A stretch of DNA of 64,000 nt from Vespula vulgaris. Lineage: Eukaryota > Arthropoda > Insecta > Hymenoptera > Vespidae. Shown piece by piece: positions 1 through 10,390 of the stretch. The DNA lies in NCBI RefSeq assembly GCF_905475345.1, contig NC_066601.1, forward strand, positions 902,001-966,000, given 5' to 3'. Within the stretch, counting starts at the first letter, position 1. Each line of letters opens with the position of its first letter. A program made the translations under genes and the position numbers. The notes under the pieces were generated by a model. The model saw nothing but the letters and a program-made list of their open reading frames with translations, did no database searches and had not been told where the DNA came from.

Positions 1-93
1 CCGTAATTTAATGGTAAATCGTGTGCGATCAGGTTCATGTAAAAGAACGAGTCTAGTATAAAATGAAAAAGAATTTTATAGTCCGCGATCACG

Positions 94-125
94 CGATCGA
101 TCGATCGATCGATCGATCGATCGAT
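94..125. repeat. (CGAT)8 microsatellite
   Basis: Eight perfect CGAT units run without interruption. The unit is self-complementary, so the tract can fold on itself, and every unit carries a CpG. Survival of intact CpGs suggests low germline methylation here. Confidence 0.97.
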
Positions 126-472
126 TTCTACGATATTTCGTATTTTTTGATCCTTTCGTTCGAGTCCAATTTAATTCTAGATCTAATTCAATTAATTTTT
201 TTTTTTAACAATTCGTTAAGTTCATTAAGATCGAAAGTATAGTTTTGTTGTTTAAATCTTATTGACATAAAAATTATGGGATATTTGTTATTGGGAAAGG
301 ATAATAAACGTAAAAAGTCATAAAAAAGAAAAGAACAATTTATTGTTGATTATGATTTAAATACGAAATTATGATAATACGGTTTTTACGATAATACGTT
401 TTATGGAGAATGTTAATTCTTTTTTTATAAAAAATTATTTTTTTTTATTAATTTAACATCATGGTTTATGCA

Positions 473-478
<6 letters not shown>

Positions 479-521
<43 letters not shown>
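479..521. repeat. (TA)n microsatellite
   Basis: About 43 bases of uninterrupted TA, followed by a short TGTATG-rich tail. Confidence 0.97.
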
Positions 522-524
<3 letters not shown>

Positions 525-894
525 TGTGTATGTATATATGTGTGTATTTAGAATTGGAAATTTAATTTTAATGATAAAATTTGTTTAAACTAAATAGAAA
601 TTGTTTAAATTCTTTTATCTGAATCGAACTTTAACATGTTAGACGTTAAAACTCAATAAGAAATTTATTTCTTTAATTTAACTCAATTAAACTGACCATA
701 AAAATATTGTATCTATCTCTTTGATCTATAATCCATCGCATTTTTCGATCTTTCATTGATTCGTGTCCTCGAATTTAAAAAATTAACAAATTATCAATAC
801 AATTTATATTATTGATCGTTAAAGGATCAAGCTTTTATTCTCTAATAAAATGAAATCATACGTATTTCTATTATATCGAACTTTACAGTTCTTT

Positions 895-1167
895 ACTGGA
901 AAAGAGATATCAAGTAGAAAAAAAAGTAAATAAATAAGACACTTTCATTTCGAATAATATAATTATAATTAACTAACTAACTATATAATTAACTAACGTC
1001 TTGATCCTCGAGAAAAGAACATACAATATATATTCTTTAATCAAAGAAACTTTGATTCGTAAATACGATAAGTAGAAAATAAAAAAGAGAAAAAGATATA
1101 GATAGATAAATGGATAGATAGATAGATAGATTCCATTATTGAAGAAAAAGATCAAGTGAAAACAAAA

Positions 1168-1199
<32 letters not shown>

Positions 1200-1316
1200 A
1201 CACTCTCATATCGAATTGTATTTTAAAGAATTTAATTAACTAATGTTCCGATTATCGAGAAAAGAACATAGAATATATTTATGTCTATACTTTAGTCGAA
1301 GAATAGATAGAAAATT

Positions 1317-1359
<43 letters not shown>

Positions 1360-2233
1360 ATCAAGAAAAAAGATCAAATGAAAAAGAAAAGAAAATAAAT
1401 AAAATAACTCTCGCTTCGAATTGTGTTTTAAAGGATTTAAATACAAACATACAAGTCATACCTTCGTACGATTGAATCGAAGAAATTCCGATACGTACAC
1501 ACGATAGATAAAGAATAAAAATGAAAGAAAGAAAGAGATTCCTCATCGAAGAAAAAGATCAAGTGAAAAGAAAATATATATAAATAATACACCCTCGCAT
1601 CGAATCGTACTTTCAAGAATTTAACTAACGTCTTGATCGTCGAGAAAAGAACATACAATATACATTCCTTAATTAAAGAAACTTCGATTCGTAAACACGA
1701 TAGATAGAAAATAAAAAAGAGACAGAGAGGGAGAGAGAGAGAGAGAGAGAGAGATTCCTTATCGAGGAAAAAGATTAAATGAAAAAGAGAATAAAATAAA
1801 TAAAATAACTCTCGCTTCGAATTGTGTTTTAAAGGATTTAAGCACAAAGATACAAGTCATACTTTCGAACGATTGAATCGAAGGAACTCTGATACGTAAA
1901 CACGATAGATAGAAAATAAAAAAGACAGAAAGAGAGAAGTTGAGAGAAAGAGAAAAAGAGAGAGAGATTCCTCATCGAAGAGAAAGATCAAATGAAAACA
2001 AAATATATACAAATAATACACCCTCACATCGAATCTTTACTTTAAAGAATTTAACTAACGTCTTGATCGTCGAGAAAAGGATATACAATATACGTTCCTT
2101 AATTAAAGAAACTTCGATTCGTGAACACGATAGGTAGGAAATAAAAAAGAAAAAGAGAGATATAGACAGAGAGAAATATAAAGAGAGAAAGAGAGATTCC
2201 TTATCGAAGTAAAAGATCGAATGAAAAAGAAAA

Positions 2234-2264
<31 letters not shown>

Positions 2265-2383
2265 AATAACTCTCAGTTGGAATTGTATTTTAAAGGATAT
2301 AACCAGAAACATACAAGTCATATCTTCGAATGGTTGGATCGAAGGAACTCCGATACGTAAATACGATAGATAGAAAATAAGAA

Positions 2384-2415
<32 letters not shown>

Positions 2416-2460
2416 GAAGATATAAATAGATAGATAGATAGATAGAAATGGAGATAGCGA
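895..2460. repeat. Tandem array of ~185-245 bp monomers, two alternating subtypes
   Basis: Seven diverged monomers are recognisable, starting near 987, 1229, 1431, 1618, 1832, 2048 and 2293, with a decayed partial copy from about 895. Subtype A carries ACTAACGTCTTGATC and GAGAAAAG(A/G)A(T/C)AT (near 987, 1618 and 2048, with a divergent copy at 1229). Subtype B carries ACAAGTCATA and CGATTGAATCGAAG (near 1431, 1832 and 2293). From 1431 on the order is B-A-B-A-B, so the higher-order unit is about 400-460 bp. Every monomer ends in a CACGATAGATAGAAAATAA-like segment, a GA block, GATTCCTYATCGAAG and an AAAT-rich stretch. Length differences come mostly from the embedded GA, GATA and AAAT microsatellites. 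Confidence 0.9.
1320..1352. repeat. (GA)n block inside the array
   Basis: Perfect GA run of about 33 bases inside monomer 2. The equivalent position in other monomers holds GATA or shorter GA tracts, so it is a monomer component that has expanded. Confidence 0.95.
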
Positions 2461-2464
2461 AGGA

Positions 2465-2720
2465 AATGGTTGGAACGATGAAGTTCGAGGAACGTAAACA
2501 TTTCCTTCCGTAGTAACGCGTCGTCCTTCGTGCGCGAACGAAGTCGAAACGCCGATAAGTTCGAGGCGAGTGCCGAACGATGATAAGTCGCTAAGCGAGC
2601 GCAAACCAGAAAGTCTTTCGTTTCTTGAAAGAGAGAAGAAGAGAACGGAGAAGAGACGGAGAGACGAGATGCGAGTAGTGGATTGCCGTGGAAGCCTGCG
2701 TTCACGTGAGAAAGAGAGAA
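2465..2720. other. CpG-rich unique patch
   Basis: Base composition shifts abruptly from the AT-rich array to a non-repetitive, CpG-dense segment with many CGAA, GCGAG and CGTCG words, then reverts to a GA tract at about 2735-2761. Long open frames on the minus strand cross it, but their ends are microsatellite translations and I recognise no domain. In insects with little germline methylation such patches often mark promoters, exons or enhancers. Which applies here cannot be decided from sequence alone. Confidence 0.4.
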
Positions 2721-2837
2721 AGGGTAAGTAAGAGAAAGAAAGAGAGAGAGAGAGAGAGAGAGATGAGAAGCACGATCGTAAATCTTTACTCCGGCGGAAC
2801 TGGTTATACAAAATAGGCTCCGCTCCCAGGAGTTATA

Positions 2838-2922
2838 CCTGCCTACTCCGAATGCAAACTTCTCTCAACCGAACGCACGAATCGCTGGACCCGACTTGAA
2901 CCGTCCCTTTCCGATATATAGG
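2838..2922 (-). promoter_or_regulatory. Possible TATA promoter and 5' splice site, minus strand
   Basis: Read on the minus strand, a TATATATC box lies at 2913-2920 and is followed by non-repetitive, moderately CpG-rich sequence. About 75 bases downstream comes GGCAG|GTATAA (exon end at 2839), a fair donor match. No strong initiator is visible at the expected spacing. This could be a chance combination, and there is no recognisable ORF. Confidence 0.15.
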
Positions 2923-2940
2923 ATCAACCATCTCTCCTTT

Positions 2941-2960
2941 CTCTTCTTCTTCTTCTTCTT

Positions 2961-2990
<30 letters not shown>
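2941..2990. repeat. (CTT)n microsatellite
   Basis: About 50 bases of CTT repeats, grading directly into the 13-bp minisatellite downstream. Confidence 0.96.
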
Positions 2991-2991
<1 letters not shown>

Positions 2992-3004
2992 TTCTTGTTC
3001 TTCT

Positions 3005-3296
3005 TCTTGTTCTTTCTTCGTATTCTTTCTTCATCTTCTTCCTTCGTATTCTTTCTTCTTCTTCTTTCTTCTTCTTCTTTCTCTTCTTCTTTCTTCGTAT
3101 TCTTTCTCTTCTTCTTTCTTCATATTCTTTCTTCGTATTCTTTCTTCGTATTCTTTCTTCGTATTCTTTTTTTGTATTCTATTTTCGTATTCTTTTTTTT
3201 ATATTCTTTTTTCGTATTCTTTTTTCGTATTCTTTTTTCGTATTCTTCTTTCGTATTCTTCTTTCGTATTTTTTTTTCGTATTCTTTCTTCGTCTT
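3005..3296. repeat. Minisatellite, 11-13 bp unit TTCGTATTCTTTC
   Basis: The CTT tract passes into repeated TTCGTATTCTTT-type units, about fifteen to twenty copies, with length variation in the T run. Early units are mixed with plain TTC or TTCATC words, while later units are more uniform and T-richer. All six frames stay fairly open because of the repetitive composition; the 146-codon plus-strand frame at 2896-3336 is Phe/Leu/Ser-rich and not a gene. Confidence 0.9.
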
Positions 3297-3623
3297 CTTT
3301 ATTTTCTATTTTATGATCTATCTCGATCTATATTGACTTTTCTTACATGTTATCCTTTATTTCTCTTTATGTTTTATTTTTTTTTGTTTATTATGAAAAA
3401 TATTTATTTATTGTCAATTCTATTATGGAGAGAATTTTATTTGGAAATTTTTATAATCCACGCCATAGGAAATGTTAGCTGATCTTATTATATGAATAAT
3501 TGATTATATTTCTATAGATAGTTAGATACGTATGTTCTCAGGCTTTTATCATTGTATTTATTTATCTTTTTTCGTTTTTCTGTTTTCACGAAAAAAATTG
3601 TATTTACATATATTATATTTTAG

Positions 3624-3626
<3 letters not shown>

Positions 3627-3659
<33 letters not shown>
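3627..3659. repeat. (TC)n microsatellite
   Basis: Perfect TC run of about 33 bases between AT-rich flanks. Confidence 0.97.
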
Positions 3660-3664
<5 letters not shown>

Positions 3665-4260
3665 TCAAACTAATATTAAACGAATATAAATATAAAGAAT
3701 ATAAATAAAACAAAAAAATTTTGTTGTATAATAAAAAAAAAACATTATTACATATCTCGTATTATATTTTATAAGTACGTTATCAATTGATAATCTCATT
3801 CTTTAAGTTACAAAATTAAAATAATTCCTTTCAAAAATTTCTATAATAAATATTATCCCGTAGTAAATATTTTAATTTTACAAATAACTTAAAAAATAAA
3901 TTAATCACGAGTGTAATAATTATCGAAGAATTACAATTTACATAAAATGTCTAAAAATATTATCGTAAATGTTTCTTCCTTTATCTTCTTTCTTTTTCTC
4001 AGAATAGAAACAGAATACATTCAACAAAAATGACATTCGCATATCCCGCGTTTATTATATCCTATAAGTTCGTTATCAATTCCAACTACTTAGTATCGGG
4101 TATCTACGATACAAACGTACACATGTTAGATTTCATGTCGACAGAGCAAAGTGCTAGTCATCGGTACCCTTCAATGACAGTTAATGCGTTAAAGTATATT
4201 CCCCTTCTTGTTGTCGTCATTCGTCGTCTCGTGTACGCGTACCGTTAAGCTTCTCACGGT
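3660..4260. other. AT-rich spacer with an unassigned 72-codon frame
   Basis: AT-rich to about 4020, then more balanced. A 72-codon ATG frame on the plus strand (4030-4248) is not microsatellite-derived. It has no domain I recognise and no splice sites that would place it in a gene, so I do not call it coding. Confidence 0.5.
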
Positions 4261-4264
4261 GAAA

Positions 4265-4303
4265 GAAGAAGAAGAAGAAGAAGAAGAAGAAGAAGAAGAA
4301 GAA
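4265..4303. repeat. (GAA)n microsatellite
   Basis: About thirteen GAA units followed by A-rich imperfect units. It is translated as poly-Glu in an otherwise meaningless frame. Confidence 0.96.
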
Positions 4304-4434
4304 AAAGAAAAAGAAGAAATTCATGTTGGTGATGGTGACGGTGTGACGACGGCCCTCGATGATGAGAATCTAACGGACGCTCGGCACTCTCCGACTCTCT
4401 AATCGCGGTGAACATTAAGGCGAGCATTAGGGCT

Positions 4435-4540
4435 CTCCCTCTGTCTCTATCTGTAAGAAAGATTTCTCTCTCTTTCTCTCTTTCTCTCTTTCTCTATTTC
4501 TCTCTGTCTCTGTCTCTGTCTCTATCTCTCTCTTTCTCTG
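4435..4540. repeat. Imperfect CT/CTTT/CTGT tract
   Basis: Pyrimidine-rich, CT-based repeat with regular TTTC and CTGTCT interruptions. Confidence 0.9.
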
Positions 4541-4635
4541 AACGTAAAGCCGATCGAGACGCGTTAACGCGTTTCGCGAGGATACGTCAGTCTAAGTTCT
4601 TCTTCCTGTCTGTTAAATCGAAACGTCTGCTTCGA
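4541..4635. promoter_or_regulatory. CpG patch with 14-bp perfect palindrome ACGCGTTAACGCGT
   Basis: At 4559-4572 the sequence ACGCGTTAACGCGT is identical to its own reverse complement. It contains two ACGCGT hexamers around GTTAAC. The flanks are CpG-dense (GCCGATCG, TTTCGCGAGG). ACGCGT is known as a cell-cycle element in yeasts. No insect regulator is assigned here, and the function is unknown. Confidence 0.45.
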
Positions 4636-5339
4636 TATCCTTGAGAAATAATTCAAGAGAGGATGAAAGCTCGAACAATTTCTATCATTTCTAATTCGAA
4701 TCTAGGAATATCGAATATATCGTCCGTTAATACATGTATGTAACGTTTCTTTGATTAAATAATAATTTTTTTATTAGGAATTTTATTGTTATATCATTAT
4801 TATATGATTTATGTTATATGATTATGAGATTAATTTCATATTTTGTTTATTATTATTATTATAGTTATTGTTATACGATTTGTGGGATTAATTTAAATTT
4901 ATTTTATTTCCATTTGGAGAATGGTTTCTTTTTTTTCTTTTCTTTTCTTTTTTTTTTATTTATTTTTAGTTTTTCTCTTTTCCCTGACAGATCGCCTGGT
5001 ACACGTTCGTTAAAGTTTTTTTTTTTTTTTTAAATCACATAGTGTTCTTTTAATTATTTAATACGTCGTTCGTTTCGTTAGAAATTTGTAGAAAGAAATA
5101 ATATATTTTTGAAAGCAAATATTAGAGTGGAATATGGTGTGAAAAATGACAATATTTGTATTCTTTTTTTTTTACAAAATTAATCGTTAATATATTACAA
5201 TTTTTCAATTATTGCACGATATAATTGTTAAAACTATATAAATTTTATTAGATTTGAATCGAGCAATACGTTTATCATTTTTATAATATTTCGAAAATTT
5301 TCATAATACTTGTCGAATATATAATTTTCATATAAAAAA
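4636..5339. other. AT-rich spacer
   Basis: AT-rich, with poly-T stretches and TTATTATT words. No gene, RNA or clear repeat is visible beyond homopolymers. Confidence 0.65.
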
Positions 5340-5960
5340 TATGAAAATCATTGTTGAGATATTACATAGAAATAAATTTACAGAGTCTAGCGTATTATTC
5401 GAACGTGGCTAGATGCAATAATTTTGCAACTAATGTAGATATAATTATCGCTTAATGTAGCTATAATTATTATTATAGAATTATAACAATCATTAGATTA
5501 GAATTAGATAATGCGTCTGCTCGTAACACGTAAAAGACTTACATAATATTACACTTTTCTCGAACATAATTCTCATATTACATCATACGAGTATTCATTA
5601 TTAAACAATTTCATCGAAATAAACTTGCACAGTTTAATAAACTTTTCAAAAATCTCTAAATACATAATTTCACGACCAATATAGGTAGAATATATTCAAA
5701 CATATAAAATATATACGATCTATACATATATCGAACATATAAAAAGCTTTCATAATAATCGAATATAATTCTCATGTCACAATACGAACATCCATTCTTA
5801 ACAAAATATTATAATATCAAGAAAAAATAAAAATAGAATAATATTACTTATATTGATTATAATTCTCACGTGGCCACGATACGACTATAAGTCATTAAAA
5901 TAATCCATCTACAATAAACTTACAGTAGTTTAGCGTAGTTTTAAAAAATGATTAGATCGA
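5340..5960. repeat. Weak, strongly diverged tandem duplication
   Basis: Related words recur: ATAATTCTCATRT near 5568 and 5768, ATAATTCTCACGT near 5859, and AATAAACTTRCA with a following CAGT or TTTA near 5620 and 5918; an AATAAATTTACAG variant lies near 5372. The order of words is partly preserved, suggesting three or four old copies of a unit of about 100-200 bp. Divergence is high and boundaries are uncertain. Confidence 0.4.
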
Positions 5961-6008
5961 AATATGAAATTTATAATAGAGAAAGAAAAACAGAGACAGA
6001 CATAGCAA

Positions 6009-6009
6009 G

Positions 6010-6041
<32 letters not shown>

Positions 6042-6178
6042 AAGAATTATATATATAATATGTATATAATATATAATATGTATATATAAAAAATAATTTA
6101 AATATATAATAAAATATAATATGTATATAATATGTATAAATAAAAGTTTATATATATATATATATATACATATATAAA
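6009..6178. repeat. TA-rich microsatellite complex
   Basis: TA runs alternate with TAATATGTATA-type interruptions over about 170 bases, and a short GA block follows. Confidence 0.9.
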
Positions 6179-6189
6179 GAGAGAGAAGG

Positions 6190-6690
6190 TAGAGAAGAAG
6201 GGTTGCTCGAAATCGATTAGCAAGAAATCCGAGGAACCCCGGGCGCTATTTAAAATGACAAAGACTCCAAGTACGGCCGCAAGTATGGACGATCGAGCAT
6301 CGTTTACTCGCTATCGGAGCGATTCGACGCGCAACATTTGCCAAGTATTCGAGCGATTTGTCATGGACGTCCCGCTGTGTAGCCACGAAAACGTACGGAG
6401 AGGACCCTTTTTAATCGGGGGTCTCTCTCTTTCTCTCTCACTCTTTCTCTCTCTCTATCTCTCTCTTTCTCTCTTTCTCTTAGTATGGTGGTGATGCTGC
6501 CGTTGCCAGCACTGCCACAGAGCTAATTGCTTCGGACTCGTGCGAACGTTAACATCGACTCGTGGAACGTACGAGACTCGTTAGGCTCGACCCTCGTTCC
6601 AGCTGAAAGTGCGATCGTTAAATCGCCCGCGACACCTTCAAAATTCTCCCGAAAATTTAACGAAGAGCTCCCGATAAACGAATTTCCGAA
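6190..6690. other. CpG-rich unique patch split by a CT tract
   Basis: Two non-repetitive, CpG-dense parts (6190-6420 and 6495-6690) flank a CT tract at 6421-6480. The first holds an 80-codon plus-strand ATG frame from 6255, whose first 57 or so residues are not repeat-derived and match no family I know. The composition resembles a regulatory island or a non-coding exon more than a protein gene. Confidence 0.4.
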
Positions 6691-6710
6691 TTTCTTTTTC
6701 CTTTTTTTTC

Positions 6711-6713
<3 letters not shown>

Positions 6714-6753
<40 letters not shown>
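6714..6753. repeat. (TC)n microsatellite
   Basis: About 40 bases of TC followed by T-rich imperfect sequence to about 6795. Confidence 0.95.
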
Positions 6754-6758
<5 letters not shown>

Positions 6759-6841
6759 CTCTTCTTTTTTTTTCTTCTTTTTTTTTCTTCAGCATCCTCT
6801 TTCTTTTTCATTCCGCTTTTATTGGTAATGACAAATTGTAC

Positions 6842-6872
6842 AACTAGACTTCTTTTTCTCTTTTTTTAACAG
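6842..6872 (+). other. 3' splice acceptor-like sequence
   Basis: A pyrimidine-rich run ends in TTTTTTTAACAG at 6872. It is a good acceptor by consensus, but such sequences are common in T-rich DNA and no matching exon is visible downstream. Confidence 0.15.
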
Positions 6873-6954
6873 TTCGATTTTTAGAAACAGTAGGATTAAA
6901 TCAACGGTCGATTCGTTTCGTTTCGTTCCTCTTCTTCTTTTTTTTTTTTTTTTG

Positions 6955-7788
6955 ATATTAACGTTATGACTTTTTTTTCTTTTTTTTTATTACTTTATTA
7001 TATAGGTATTTATGTACCGTATCGTCAATTTTATAAATTCGAAGATAGGTATTTTAAATAGATGTATCTTGGTATATCGTAATAATTGTGAGTAATTGTG
7101 TCGATTATGATACGCTGTAAATGATGAATTTTACAAATAGATTTTGCTTAAAGTGTCGATTATAAAATGATAGGATTAAAATCGAAAATCCATATTTCAT
7201 CTCCCATTATGATTTCTTTTTTTTTTCTTTATTATTTTATTATATACATGTCTATATACTGTATCGTCAGTTTTATAAATTCGGAGATACATATTAAATA
7301 GATATATATCTTGATATATCGGGATAATTGTGAATAATTCTTGTGAATAATTGAGCAGAAAGAATGTGAAGTAAAATTGGATCAAGCTCGTTCTATTTTT
7401 CTTTTTTATGTAAAAAAGAGAAAGAAAGACAGAGAAAGAGAGAGACTACTATTTCTCTTTCTCTCTTTTTTTTTTTCTACATTAAAAATCGTTTTTACAG
7501 AAACGAGATATTAATATCTCTCTTCCCATATTTTTTTATTCTCCTTTTCTGTATCCTTTTACATATGATCAGTTCTATAAATTCCCTTTTTTTCCTGTCT
7601 CTCTATGTTTTCCTTTCATATATATATATATACGTATATAAGTTTGTGTATGTGTACATATATGTATATGTAAAATATAACATATTAACATACCAGAATA
7701 TAATGGTCGATACTTTTAATTAAGAAATGTGAAATAAAATCAGCGAGAGGTCGTTTTTAACGAAACAGAGAGAAAGAGAGAAAAAAAG

Positions 7789-7822
<34 letters not shown>

Positions 7823-8354
7823 GAGAGAGAGAGAAAGACTATTATTTCTCTTCTTTTTTTTACTTTATGAATATTACGAATTCAAAGATACACATGAATT
7901 ATATCTTGATATATCTATAATAGAATAATTATTGATAATTTTATCATTAAGCTAAACAAAATTGAAAATAATATCGAAACGTTCTAGGACATAATTATCG
8001 ATAGTTTTAATTAAGAAGAGGAAAGTATAGAATAAAATTAAGACGATGGATTGTTTTTCATGAACAAAAAAAAAGAGAGAGAAAGAGAGAGAGACTACTA
8101 TCTCTTTTTTTCTCTTTCGACATTATATATATTATGATTTTAAAGATTTATATATATATATATATTTGAGTTATATCTTGACATATCCATAACAGAATAA
8201 TTACTAATAATTCTATTATTAAGCTGAACAAAATTAAAAATACAATAATATCGATGTTATGATTTCAAAGTATAATTATCGATAGTTTCATTTAAGAGGG
8301 ACAAAGTGTGGTATAAAATCAGAGCGAGGTCATTTTTAAAGAAAAAAGAGAGAC

Positions 8355-8355
<1 letters not shown>
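6955..8355. repeat. Tandem array of ~235-360 bp monomers
   Basis: One repeated segment carries TTTTATAAATTCGRAGATA (near 7029 and 7262), drifting to ACGAATTCAAAGATAC (7868) and ATGATTTTAAAGATT (8135), each followed by TATCTTGRTATATC. A second segment carries ATAAAATCAGCGAGGTC-type sequence and a GA block ending GACTAYTAT(T/C)TCTCT, near 7372, 7732, 8033 and 8310. Spacings are about 233 bp for the first pair and about 360, 300 and 277 for the later units. The final copy runs directly into the long CT tract at 8358. Divergence is considerable but the order of words is kept. Confidence 0.8.

Positions 8356-8357
<2 letters not shown>

Positions 8358-8418
<61 letters not shown>
8358..8418. repeat. 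Long perfect (TC)n tract
   Basis: About 61 bases of uninterrupted TC. A complementary (AG)n tract of similar length lies about 160 bases downstream on the same strand. Confidence 0.98.
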
Positions 8419-8420
<2 letters not shown>

Positions 8421-8578
8421 ACTCGTTATTCGTGTATCCTTCGTGATAAAATTTACGGCTCGTAAAGTGCCGCTGCCGGATTAATCTAAAACGAGCCACG
8501 ACTCGTAGTATACACCCGGAGATATTTTAGTTCGAAATTCCGCGAAGGAAGTGCGAACGAGCGAGAAAAGAAAAAGAA

Positions 8579-8580
<2 letters not shown>
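8419..8580. other. CpG-rich spacer between facing CT and AG tracts
   Basis: Non-repetitive, with CGTAAAG, GCCGCTGCCGG and CGCGAAGG words. A transcript crossing this interval could place it in the loop of a hairpin of about 60 bp formed by the flanking tracts. Confidence 0.4.

Positions 8581-8649
<69 letters not shown>
8581..8649. repeat. Long perfect (AG)n tract
   Basis: About 69 bases of AG, then AGAGTGTGAG and GCGAGAGTGAG imperfect units to about 8690. Confidence 0.98.
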
Positions 8650-8654
<5 letters not shown>

Positions 8655-8690
8655 TGTGAGAGTAAGAGCGAGAGTGAGAGAGAAAAGAGA

Positions 8691-9097
8691 GGACGATGTT
8701 TCCCTTAGTGCGATATTATAACTTGGATTCCGTAGGCGAACGTACACACATACATACACACATACATACACGCATACACGTACACATCGTAAACGTAAGA
8801 AAGAATTATGACAAACGCCTATTATGATGATACAAGTCTCCGTGTATCGAGAAAACTTGGTTGTATTCGTAAGAGGACGGACGATCGTAAAATTCGTATG
8901 TTATCATTAGCTCCGCTCACGATTTTAAACTTGGGAATAAGAAAAACGAGATGAGTGGATGGATTAATGACGATAAGAATATTGTCCGATGATTATTGAT
9001 AAGAAGCTTGCGATGTAAATATAAATTAACTTATCATATGTATTTTCTAATCGTAATTTTTTTTATTTATTCGAATATTTGAAAGAAATGATTAAAT

Positions 9098-9155
<58 letters not shown>

Positions 9156-9780
9156 TATGTGAAATTATTAGAAAAGATTATAGTGAAATCTTGAAATAAA
9201 GAGACGTAATTAATAATTTTCGAAGGATACATACTTCTGAATATATTTTCTTAATTTTATTAAACTTTAATCATCACGAAATTAATTTACTTCGTATACA
9301 ATGTTTTTAATATCTTTTTTCTTTTTTCTTTTTTTAAAGTATGTTATTTTTTTTTTTTTCATACAATATCATCGTATTGATATAAGTAATACTATAACTT
9401 GTATAGTGTCGAATTTTATACGTTTAAGAGAGAAAATCGAATCGTGTAATAAAGATAAAGTGAAATTAATTTCAATACGTTTATCTCTCTTTCTACCTTT
9501 AACAAATTTAATTAAATTATTAATTTTTAATATTAACGAAATATAATATATTGTCTGTTATTGTTTATTTACTTATTTACTATTTATTTTATAATGATTA
9601 TTATTATTATTACTATTATTTTATTACTATTATCTATTTATTTACTACAACATTTTAATTATTTATTTATTAATTTAAATCCAAAAGAATTATTTTTTCC
9701 AACAAAGACAGCTTAGATTTTCGGCAATATTTTTACAAATACTTGGACGTTTCCAACAAATCATTATAATCAAATTAATT
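8691..9780. other. Spacer with ACAT and GA microsatellites
   Basis: Contains an ACAT/ACAC-rich stretch at 8745-8786, a (GA)n run at 9103-9151, and AT-rich sequence with TTATTA repeats at about 9590-9670. No gene is visible; the 81-codon frame at 9301 is Phe/Ile-rich low-complexity sequence. Confidence 0.65.
9103..9151. repeat. (GA)n microsatellite
   Basis: About 49 bases of perfect GA. Confidence 0.97.
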
Positions 9781-9840
9781 TATAAAAGGAGAAAGAAAGA
9801 AAGAAAGAAAGAGAAACAGAGAAAGAGAGAGAGAGAGAGA

Positions 9841-9956
9841 GAAAGAAAGAGAGAGAGAGAAATAGTGATAGAGAAATCGAAACATTAAGATAGAAATACA
9901 GAAAGAAAGAGAGAGAAATAGTGATAGAGAAATCGAAACATTAAGATAGAAATACA
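9841..9956. repeat. Recent 56-60 bp tandem duplication
   Basis: A 40-base unique core (9861-9900, containing AATAGTGATAGAG and GAAACATTAAGATAG) is repeated without a visible mismatch at 9917-9956, each copy preceded by a GAAAGAAAGAGAGAGA stretch. The copies differ only in the length of the GA run, which points to a recent duplication by slippage or unequal exchange. Confidence 0.93.
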
Positions 9957-10198
9957 AATAGGTACATAAAATGTTATGTAAGAAAGTATAACTAATAAAT
10001 ACGTACGGATAGTAATAACATTAAGATAATACAAGCTCTATTGTATATCTTAACTCGCGTGCATACATTATTTTCGATTATTTAAGTATCGGTCGATCAC
10101 GATCGAGAAACTTGACTTGTGTCGATGACAAATTAGCGATTGACGTTTGCTCGCATTAGCACTGAACGTAACAATAAAAGGCGTGGGTTCGTTCGACG

Positions 10199-10355
10199 TT
10201 GAAAGAAAGAGAGAGAAAGAGAAAGACAGAGAGAAAGACAGAGAGAAAGAGAGAGAAAGACAGAGAAAGACAGAGAGAAAAAGAGAGAAAGAGAAAGACA
10301 AAGAAAGAGAGAAAGAAAGAAAGAGAGGGAGAGATAGAAAAAGAGAGAGAGATCG
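10199..10355. repeat. Imperfect GA/GAAAGACAGA tract
   Basis: Purine-rich tract of GAGAAAGACAGAGAAA-type units. It makes overlapping Arg/Lys/Glu and Ser/Leu/Phe frames on both strands that are not genes. Confidence 0.92.
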
Positions 10356-10390
10356 TGTTCCTTATTATCATGAGAGATATGTGTACACAG

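Larger units (their letters stand above)
1..894. other. AT-rich spacer without a gene
   Basis: This stretch is AT-rich with stops in every frame and no open frame worth reporting. Apart from two microsatellites (94-125 and 479-521) I see no structured element. The last part, from about 895, begins to resemble a decayed copy of the tandem repeat that follows. Confidence 0.7.

Noticed and set aside
2896..3336. 146-codon Phe/Ser/Leu frame resembling a membrane protein
   Set aside because: It is the TTC/TTCGTATTC minisatellite read through. Hydrophobicity is a by-product of T-richness.
4030..4248. 72-codon ATG frame without low complexity
   Set aside because: No recognised motif, no splice context, and a length expected by chance.
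4408..4644. Open frame rich in Ser/Leu, also seen at 6527-6847, 8481-8771, 26023-26304, 42612-43052 and other CT tracts
   Set aside because: The length comes from CT repeats, which have no stop codon in any frame. No non-repetitive domain is present.
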